A stretch of DNA of 64,000 bases, from assembly GCF_020184175.1 (NCBI RefSeq), contig NC_065531.1, positions 61,582,806 through 61,646,805 of the forward strand, in the 5' to 3' direction. The DNA comes from Aphis gossypii. Lineage: Eukaryota; Arthropoda; Insecta; Hemiptera; Aphididae. Below, one piece after another: positions 15,701 to 27,700 of this stretch (positions are counted from its first letter, which is position 1; each line of letters begins with the position of its first letter). Both the position numbers and the translations under genes were made by a program. The notes beneath the pieces are model-generated. The model worked only from the letters and a program-made list of their open reading frames with translations, ran no database searches and was not told the origin of the DNA.

Positions 15701-18700
15701 ATACAAAAAATTTTTTGTCACTATTTGCTTTATTTCGATAACAATATTTTTTAATTTTTTAATTCATTAATGTTGTGTAATAATATTATCCTGTATGTGA
15801 TGATTTTATAAAATTATATTATTTACACAGATAATAGACGTGAGAGAATTTGATTATTAAAGCATTAATATAAGCAATAAAATGTCTCAACTAATATTAT
15901 AGTTTTTCATTTTTATTACATTTTTATGTATATTATACAAGTATAGACATACTTAAAATATATTCTATATTAAAACTGAGTGTATTCAAGCGTGTATTGT
16001 ATACCTACATTTAATAGCATATATGTTCATTTTTTTCTTCTCAACTATAATAATATGTAATTTACGTTTTAGACGTTATCAAAGCATGTTATGAATTAAA
16101 AATAAAAATAAAACAGTTGACAATCTTAACATAAAATAATAATGAATTACAACAGTATATGCACCGATATAATATATATAAATACCGACGTGTGACATAA
16201 CATAAATCTTATGTTTTATGATTCATTTTTAAAAACAATCAACGAATTATTAGCACTCTGCTCAAGACGTTCATAGAATTTCCACCCATATCAGTATAAT
16301 ATGTAGTACTTAGATTTTTTTGTAGTGGTAGATATTTATTGCTTTGACCTCCTTCGTTTGTTTTCTCGGAGTGTATATAGCATACATACGGCACTGTCCA
16401 TTAATCAGTCGAAACGAATTGGCGGATTTCCTGTAGGGAATAGGCGTGTTCACCTGTCAAATTTGTGTGATTTCATACATGACTCATCTGCTTATGAATA
16501 AAGGCCAACAAATGTCAAATTCTAGTAGCATAAATTGTGAATCTTATTTTTTTATCCCTGCAGCACGAAGATGTATTTCAATTTATGTATGAATTCATCA
16601 GTTATTATTACTCATTAGTCATTTCCATACGTTTTTACCGCAAAAAAGTCTTGTGTTCTTACAGACACTAGTGACGCAGTATGTAAATTGACAAATTAAA
16701 TAGTATACATAAACCTCAACTGATCATTAATCCCGATTGTAAACTGCTATCTTGGGATTTATAATTTAACTTTAACTAGAAATTTTTAGATTATAATATA
16801 TTATAATATAGATACCATTATATTTAGTTATTTTATTTTTGCTCAAAGGTTAAAATAAAAATAAACATTATTATATTTCATATTATATACTAAAAGTATT
16901 CATGATAGAATAATAGCATGTGGTACATATAATACATATGCATAGTATAGTTAGTGTAGTGTGCACAATATACGCATTATTATAAAGTATAATTTAAGTG
17001 TCTAATAGTCAAACAGTCAATAGTCAACATTTCAAAAGTTTTGTTATTATAAGAATAGTTGGGCGGGGTAAGGGAATAAATCTAATTTTCATAATCTATA
17101 GTTTACTATAGTAAGAATTGAAGTATTTTGATTAAAAATTATGAAATGATAAACGGTACATTAAACAGGCTGACATGCAGCCATGCAGGTGGGTTGATCG
17201 ACCGCCGTAAACAGGTGTCGAAATTAATTAGTTGGTTCAATTTGACCATGCGCCGGGTGCCAAGTATATAGGTATACTAAAATTAAGGCGGAGGTAAAAC
17301 GTGATCCGGTCGGAGGTGAAAGTGTATTTGTATGAGTGTACCGCTCGCAACAACGACTAGTTTGAAGCACCCACGACATCACGAGCGATCCAAGGTACCA
17401 TTTTGGCGGGATCACGATCTGCCGCAGAATCGCATGTGCAAAAAAATAATACATTAATGATGATGATGAAAAAATAATAATGTAAATCGCTGAAGACAGC
17501 GAAATAAAAATGAAAGTGAACTATATTAAAAATTGAAACGTTTAGAACGTTATTTTGCACCGAGCTATACCGTCATACCTACTGAGCGCCATCACATATT
17601 TGATATTATTACTTTTGTTGTTAATCGTTATCACTGATGTCTAATTTTTTTCTTTTTTTTTTTTTTAGATTAAAAAGCTAAATGAAGGTTCCCAACAGTC
17701 TAGTTTTAAAAAAAAAGGACCAGTGCATAAGGTAAGACTGCAGATTACATTTTTTACTTTCAACAGTAGTTGTTATGCAACCGTTGAAAGTTAATGATTA
17801 TGTTTATGAAAAATAACCTTCTAAGACTCTAAGTCACAACAGTATTTTATAGATCATTATTTCCATAAATATAATATAATGCACATAATAATTGGATACT
17901 GGATAATAATATAGGCATTGGAATAAGACCAGATTTTCAATACACCTCTTCGATTCAATTTTCAACAATAAAATAAATTGGGTAATAACATAATATTATA
18001 TTATGTCGTACAGTTTTCAAACATTTTAAAATTATTCGAACTAGCCTCCAGTGTCGTTTAATATAATATGTAATGTATATCGTTACATGCTGTTACGGAT
18101 TTAGACTCTAATGACTAGCTAAACCTAACCTAACATAAAGTAACTTAAGCTATTGACACGAAAACCATTGCGTTGTTAAATGCGAGCTCAAGAAGACGTT
18201 GAAATGTCACACTCGAATGTCGCCCATCGATTTCTGCAAACGTTTATATGGTTACGGCCGATATAATATTATTATGCATGTGCATACATGCATCGTAAAA
18301 ATGTTAAACACGCGTAACGGATGTTTTACTATTATTATAAAAAATATTTTGAAATGCTTTCTCCCCATCGTCGCTATAATAAAGCTGTGACCTGCGATTG
18401 TGCGTGCGCCGTTTGCAATAGGAATGATCGTAATAATGGCAAAAAAAAATAAAATGAGAAATATTAATATAATACGGTGCCTTTAATCTGCGCACGACTG
18501 TGCGAAAGATGAATATTCGTGATGTCCGACCAAAACGATATTCGTAATCATATCATTATTTTTGATATTGTTTTTCAACCTGACTCCTAAGTAGTGTATA
18601 CCGTAATGATGGGTTTGTTGTACGGGACTTTTCAATACCCGTTCTCAATGTCTATCCAATAAGAATAAACCTTTCTAATGAAATTGTAAAACATCGTAGC

Positions 18701-21700
18701 GTATTTTAATGTTCACTTCCTCATACATAATAATGCGAATATGTTACTAGAGTAAATTATAAATATAATGTAACATTGTTATTTTTATGATCATAAAATT
18801 AATTGTACATTTTAAAGTTAATAATTAAATACGAATCGTTTTTAACAAATAATATTATAATTTCAAGTCGCTTGCGCGATTTCCACTTATATATAGTATC
18901 CAAATTAAATGTAAACCACCTAAGTATTTAATGTTATGTTATTTAAAGTATTTATAATTTTTAAAGTAGTTTTTACTCCTCAATTTATATGTTGTTTAAT
19001 AATAATTTGATCAAAACGAAGTATGTTACATGGGAGGCGTTTAACACTTTCAATACACCTATATTTCCAGTAAATTAAATCGGAAAATGAAATGTTGACG
19101 TTTCAGAATATTGCATTAAAGAATTAAATTATATATTCGTGACAACGTATAATTGGATTTAATTTTATGTTCCATATTTTTGCATTTGAATATGACAGTA
19201 ATTATGATGCAAAAATAGTAATATTACAATAAATTAAATAAATAATAATTAAAACCGTTTAGTTTTAATTAATTTAAAGAAAAAAAATTAAATTATTGTT
19301 TTTTATAAATCTCGTATTTTTTTTTTTTTTTTTTTATTAATTATTGATTGGATATGTTGATCATATAACCGGTAACACTAGGAAGTAATGCGGATGTATA
19401 TTTGTTGAAAATTACAGTAAGAGCATCATTGGGTTTAAGAACTACTTTCCATAATCAATTAATACTTAATTTATTACTATTATATATTTTTAATAAGTTT
19501 CATTATATAAAAAAAAAAAATCACGTAATACTTAGTTAATTGTCGATACAAATATAGGCGTTATTAAATTATTACTTATTTATCATATAAATTATATAGC
19601 AGGACATCATGGATAAAATATATTTAGTTCTAACTATTCTAATAAAAAGTCATAAAAAATAATCAGTAATTAATTTCAAAATCTTTTTTCAAATTAAAAT
19701 AATTATCTTTATACTGTTAACCAAGACATTTTATAATTTTTACAATAATCAAAAGTGTTCATTGATCATACAGCTTATGAATATAATATAGGTAATATAT
19801 TTCAGTTTAAGTGTATAATTATTATTTATTGATTTTAAATATGTATTCAATTGTGTAAATTGTATGTATTAGAAGTTTTAAATCTTATAAATTTAATAAG
19901 ACCAATTAACCAATAAATAAAAGAAAAGAAAAATTAAACAGTTACAAATGTAATTTAGTATCTCACTATTTTTCATTGACATAACTATATAATATACTCA
20001 TATTAAGAAAGGAATTCAACTTATTTATAATTATTGATATTGATAAGTGACTCAAGTTTTTTTAAATTCATATAACGGTTTAACTATCTAAGTTATAATA
20101 ATTATTAATTACATGCAATTAAATAATAATTTCTTCAGATATTAAAACAAGTAAAAACTTTCCAAAACCATTAGTGCTCAGGCATATCTTCTCATTTTCG
20201 AATAATATAAGAAAACTAACAAGTAACATTATGAAGAATAGGTTGTACATTTTTATTTTTATTGAAAATAATACTTATAAATTATAACTATTAAAATTGT
20301 TATATTAATCTAAATTTCTTTTTTAAATAAGTTTGTATAATTTATGTATAATTATAGTACTTTGTAATTAATACCTAATTTATGTTAATTTTGATATAAA
20401 TACCACACAAATCTTTACAATCATGAATGATTCATAGTTTTGTATGATTAATGAAACCTAAATCAAAAATATTTGTTAATTACATTTTTTTATTATTGAG
20501 ATGTATATCTTATGTTATTACACCAATTTATTATTTTGAAAATGGCTTACACATTGGTAGATAGGTATATTGATAAAATCATTGTTACGAACGAAATTTG
20601 ATAAAAATCTGGGTTCTTCACTATACTACTCTTTGTTAAAGTGATGATAAATGAATTAATGTTGATAGTGTCTAGTATGAATTTTAAGATTAAAATACCC
20701 ATTATAGCTCATAAAAAAAAAACTTAGAATGACGCCTCTTCGGAAACTGGCTCACCAAATCTTACTGCCCGAATCTCTAGAATTAATGTAATTTACTATA
20801 TTGCCGAACCTATATTATTAGAAAACATATATAGTATTTCTAAACTATATTCATAATTGTAAACTCACGAAAGCCTCAACTATTTCACGTGGGAGTCTGT
20901 ACAAAATAAACAATTATACATAATATATTTTTGTAGTTCACTGTACTGTGGCTATACTTTTTTTAATATGCCATAAAAATTGTGTTTAATCTATATAGGT
21001 ACAAAAAATATTATCAAATTCGTCAACAACGACCTTTCAAGATGTTCTCGATGTACGGAAAAAAACTGTCGAAGTCAATAACCGCGTGGGAGGAAACACA
21101 ACCAATTCGATGATTTTAGACAATGAAAATCAATTACCACAGGTAGGTACATTAATGTAATTAAAGATTTTTTTAACTATGCGTGAAACAATAATTTAAA
21201 ATCTATTTTTTCATTATATGCGTATGACATTTTTTAAAGGAAATTATTAAATTATAAGTAAATAAAATAATGCAAGACATGCACATGATATATTTTTTCT
21301 TCATAATAAAAATAAAGAACTTTGTAACAAAAATTCAATCTTACAACTATTATATCTTCGCACTAATACAATAACGCAATGTCTCAAAAATCTCGAAAAA
21401 TTTACTTCAATGCTTTTAATTTTATATTTGTCATAATATTTTGATTTATGCTAAGTATATATATATACATATACGATGTATAAATAATAAATATATGTAC
21501 CTATATTAACATTAAATATTTAAAAATGAAATCTGTGCTAACTAAATCAATATTTTGAACAGAAGAATGAAAAATTAAAAAAAAACACAAATATTTTAAT
21601 TACTTTTACCACGTAGGTAAATATAGAACTGTTTCTTATGAGAGCTTTATTTACAGATGGTAGACTTACAAACTATGTTTTCATTACTATCTGAAAAACA

Positions 21701-24700
21701 TTCAGAATTATTGCGTGCATACAATTGCATGCAAATGCAACAACTCAAAGACTCGACGTTGCGTAAAGACAAACGAGAAATCCAACGTTTGACAAATATA
21801 AATTCTGATCTTTTAGCTGAAGTGAATAAATTGCAAACTCAACTTAAAGAAACATCAGAACACAACGAACTACTCGAGTTCAGGCTTTTGGAGTTGGAAG
21901 ATATCGAAACAACGACCAAAGTAATAAAAAAAATAAAATAAAAATCGTATTTTATCTTTAAAAAAAGAGTGCATTTAAATAGCGTGTTTTTATATCGTTA
22001 TTTGATTTCATTTTAATAATTTAATTATATATAATGCATGTATGTATTCAACATTTATCACCCTCTGTATAATGACTTTTTTTGTCATTGAATATAAAAT
22101 GTGTCTCGTGTGGTTGCAAAACAATTTCTTACTTATTCAAATGAATTGATTTTATAGTTAAAAAGTCAAAACCGTGAAACCACCGAAGACATGAGCGACT
22201 CCGGTGTTATGTCACTAGCCACCAGTGATGATTTTTGTAGTGACGGAGACCAACACGAAAATGAATTAGTAAGTAATCTATAAGAATGATCATAGCAGGA
22301 TCTATAACATTGTATGAATAATGTGTCACATAATAAATTAGTCTTTGAAAAGCAAGGTTGTGGTTTTATATAGCTTAATAAAGAGTAATTTAAAATGTGT
22401 GTTTTTTCTATTGTATATTAAAACTAAACGTTTTGGGTTCAATTTATTTTTGTCCTTGTAATGACATAATTATTTTTATCTTTATTGTGAGAACAAGGTG
22501 TTAGCGTTCAAAATCTAACAAGGATTTGAGTACACTTCGTTTCCTGAAGTAAATATACAACGAATCATTGTTTATTTTTTAGTCGATATATTACAATTAT
22601 TAAAAAATATCAAAAATACATTCTTAAATTTTACCAAGAAGAAAACAAACACATTATTATAAATAAAAATATATTTTAATACAATAACCAAAATATATTA
22701 TGTTATAAACTATTATATTATACAAAATACAAATACAGGAACTTAAAATAACAATTTCCAAATAAATTCACGATTTTATTTTATTATATTTTTTTTTTTT
22801 TTTGAATAGCCAACACAAAATAATAGTAGGTAACAAAAATAATGCTGCCATCTGCAGGGTAAAATTTGTATGCAACGCTCGTACACTTTGTTGTTAATAT
22901 TCTAAACAAAGCCAATATTCAAAATTACTCTCGTGTGATTGTTATTCGTTTATTTGATTACCAATTTATATTATTCCAGCCATTATGTCATCGAAATCTA
23001 TAGGTGTGCCGTTAACTCAACGAACCCTCTACTCTTTATTAGAATTACTACCTATTACCTACCACTCCTACTGTACAAAAAATATCACATTATTATAAAT
23101 ACTATATATTCATGTACGAGATAGAATGTTTTAAATACAATAAGGCCAGGCTTCAAATGGCAACGCCTAAAGTGTATATTATAGCACCATGTGACAACCT
23201 TGTAATAGGAATTTTATACTTAAGACGAATCGTGATCTGATTTAAGATTTAGTACTTATAATATATCTTACAAAAATTAAATGCACTTATTTAATAATAG
23301 TTGTGCCTACTTTTTAATGGCTTTCCGATTCAGTACTCCACTCATCGTCTATAGGTCGTTTTAGTAATAAAATTATATTTTTACGGCATCCATAATGCAT
23401 GAACAAGGTTATTACAGCCTACAGGTTTCGATTTTTACCTCGGGGGATGCAACCGAGAGGGTTTGATGAGAATTTTTGACATACCAAACAGACATTCCTA
23501 CGGTAACAACAGCCATTGTAGAATGTAAAGGTTAACAATATTGTTATTACTTTTAATTCTTCACGAAACACGTGCACGAATGAACGATTGACATTCACAT
23601 ATTACGTACAATCAATAATATTAAACACATAATACAACACATATTTTAACTACTACATCATATACAACTTATTTTATTAGTTTTAATTATAATTGTATTT
23701 TAGGATGTAAGACGATGCGATAACATTAAACAACGACTGATGGAAATGTATAACAGTGTATGTTATTGTGTAGAAGATAGATCAACAATTAATCAAGTAC
23801 TAGCTCTCATACGACATTTCGAGTGTCGTTTAATAGACGTAAATCAAAATGATCGCCATAAACAGGCATACACGGACTGCCTTCAAGAGAGTGGTATTTT
23901 TGAAGAGGATATTTATTCAGAAGCTGTATCAGAAGCAACTCAAACGGAAAGTCCTATTGAAAAAACCATAGGTATTCTTTCTACCGATTTAACCGAAGAA
24001 CTTAGAAAATTATCTAGGATTCGTGAAAAAATCGAAGAACGCAAAGTGCCATTAGTTGATGATCGAGTTGCTAAAGAATTGTCGTTTTATAAAGAACACT
24101 GGCGAACTTTAGAAAGGAAAATCGAAGCATATGAAAGCGATGGAGACGATAGAGTGAAACTTTTAACAACAACTATCGATAGAGAATCAAGACTGGCCAG
24201 TGAAATAAAACTTTTATATACCACTATAGATAAACTAAAAGAACAAAATCGATTGGTAGAAGAAGAAAAATGTGAATTCGAAGAGGCTGAAAATGACACC
24301 AGACTTAGATTCCAAAAGTGTGTTAATGTATTTAAACTACTAAAAATTATTGTTTTTGTTTAGAAACGGTTTATTAATTTTTTTATTTACAGGTTGGAAA
24401 ACAAGTATATGATACTGGCTGAAAAAAAAAATACTCTACAGACAGAATTGACTGTCAAGGCCCAAGAAATCGAAGCACTTCGCCAAGAGTTGTCTGAAGT
24501 AAATGCAAAAAAATGCGAAGCCCGTAAGCATGCGGCCTCCATGGAAGCATTGATTAATAAATACGAGCAAAGAAATTTTGAACTTGAAGAATCTGAAATG
24601 GAAACAAAATGTAAATTACAAATTTTAGAAAATGCATGGCCTGCAATAGTGCTATGGAATATATGGCGTGTTGTTTGTAAACATTATCGTAAACCCAAAT

Positions 24701-27700
24701 CAATGACAACTATTGAGTACAAACAACCTACAGAACCTGACATAGATTATTTAGAGAAACTACAGATCATGACTAAAGAGCGAATGGAAATGGAAAAACG
24801 GATCCAAGACCTTGAATTTAAAGAAAACGTCTATCAACAGACATTACAACAGGCAGATAACATTTTGGCGAATGTTGAGGAAGGTTACAAGCGGCAAATT
24901 GAAGAACTAAGCTCAGAACTGGCAGAAAAACAAAAACAGTTAACAGATCGTGAGAACCGTATGCGATTATCAGCTGATTCTAGAGATAGAGAACCAGAAC
25001 TTCTTGATAGAATACATGGGCTTGAAACGGAGATAAGAGAGCTTGTGCACAAACTAAAAGCTAAAGATGTGGAAAAACAGTCATGGGTTCGTCGTGAAAC
25101 ACAACTTAGAAATGATATGGAACAGTTCGTCAATGAAGTGTGCCAAATTAAATCAGAAAATGCCGTACTTAGAAATCAATTAGATTGCGAGAAAATGAAA
25201 TTTAAAGACTTACAGAAAGATATTAATTTTAAACAGTCAGTGTACGCTGAACTTGAGGAGAAATCTAACGTTGAAGTAAATACTTTAATATATTTTCCAT
25301 GGAATAATAATTTAATTATGTTTAAATATTTAACAGGCAAAAAATTACCAATCTACTATATTAAAATTATCGAAACAAATTGATGAGTATGACGTTACAA
25401 ACGGAGAACTTAAAGAAGAAGTTGAAACTCTTGAGGTAATTTTTAATTTTTTGCTTTTATTATTATAAATACATACATTTTTATGTACTATTACTATTTA
25501 TCAAGTTAAAACTTAGTAAAACTATAAAATATAGCACGCAATATTATGCAGTCATTTTTATAGAGACAAGAAAGTCCGGAGCGCCCCCGGACATAACTTA
25601 AAAAAATATATAAAAATTAATTCAAATAATTATATTACCTAGCTATTTCACATCATTAAAAATTGAATGTTTCACGAAAAAAAATTTATTTATTACAAAA
25701 TAGAAATAAAGTAATGATATACTTAATACGTAATGAATATAACTGTAGTTGTTACTGTTTAAGGATATAATAATAGATAAAATATGATTTTTGTACCATG
25801 CCATGATCATAACCTTAATTAACTTCTTTGAAATATCAAATATGGAACCGTCTATAGAAGCTACTATGACTTATTGGTTTAATTCAATGACTACATAATT
25901 TTTTTAGCGTCTTTCCAAAAGATAGTCAATTCTTCTGGAGTTCGTTTATTTGAAATTAATAATTATGAATATAGGAAAAAAGAAAATATTTTATAAGATA
26001 TTTGTAAATATAAATTTATGTTAGTCTTCATAATAATTTTTCACTGGGTTTCATAGTTATTTTTTTACTGGACCTAAATAATTTGTGTATATATTTATTG
26101 TGTAAATTTTATGATACAAATATTTTCATAATTATTTAAATGAAGGACAGACTAGATGTAAAGTGACTCGGTTGGTTAATCAACTATTTATTATTAGGAC
26201 CCAGAATTAAGTCTATTAGTATTATATTAATTTATGTAATATATTTTTTTAGTTAATAGTTATATCAATTCAATTGTTTATCCTCTTACACTTTATACTA
26301 ATATTTTAATAAGAAAAAATGCATAATACAAACTTAATTCAAACATCAAATTAAAAAAATAGTAATTTGCTTAGCTTAATAGAATATTTATGAATACGTA
26401 AGTCCTTTTACATTAAGCAGCAAGTCATTTGTTATTATTACACGTGAACACACGTTTGAGTGTACGATTGTACAGTTTTTATTTTTGTCGTATTTGATTT
26501 TAATACAAATTAAACAAAGAATACATACCTCTGATAAAGAATAAATTATTAACAAGGGAATTATTTATTAGTATCTAATAGGTACTGTTTAAATATCCAA
26601 GAGTTTTAGAAAGAAAATTTAATTATAGTAATTTAGATTACAATTATTATAATATAGCTAATTGATTGATATATTAATGTTGACATATTTTATTTTATAC
26701 ATTTTACCATATTATAAATAAACGTTGATTTAGACATTTAATGAAGATTTGAGGATAGTAAATACTGTACAGTGTAGATACTAAATTGTATGTATGAATA
26801 AGTATAAGTATTACGTCAAACTATACGAACGCATCTCATAAAAATATGAAGTTATATTAATTTGTATAACGAGTATTATAAGCGCATCGTTTATCGATAA
26901 TAGTGTAAAAAATATTCTAACCATAATATTCAATTTATAGAATTCTTCGAGCTCAAAAACTGATAGCAACATTAATGTACACTCAATTATCATTATTATA
27001 ATTAATGGTGTCTTATTATTATATATTTTATATAGTTTTTACTAATATGACATGATCGAGGACTCAGATTCCCACTCACCTCTCTAACTAGTCTGCTTCT
27101 GATTTAAATCGAAATGAAATAATGTTTGAAACGTTAATTAATAACATTTGATGAAAATATAACGTATAGACTTATTAAAACTAAATAAACTAAAAACATA
27201 CTTACTATTTGTGTTATTATAAATTTATTTATTTGTTTTCAACTTTATGAACGTGTCGTTCTGTTTAGACATTTTCAAAATAATATTTCAACTGAAAAGT
27301 TTTTTTTTTCTATTTAATTATTAAATACGAGTGTATGTCATATTTTCTTAGGCACACGTCAAACTTTTAAGAAATGCACTAGCAGAAGAAAAGGAAATCA
27401 AAGAAAATATAACTGTCGAATTGAACCAAGAATTGTCACAGAAACAAGAAATTATTGATAATTTTGAAAGACACATGTCGTACAATGGATCGAAAAATGC
27501 TGCCGAGGAGCTGCAGTGTGAAAACTTAAAAGTATACAATGCATTCACATTTTCTTTAATTTATTATTTACTTAATCTAAATTATTACATTTTTATCAGA
27601 CTAATAATGTAGGAAAATTAAACTTGGAGCAAATCGACAATAACAATCTGCACATAACGACGCCACAATTCCCGAACTTAACACAATTACAAGTAATGTA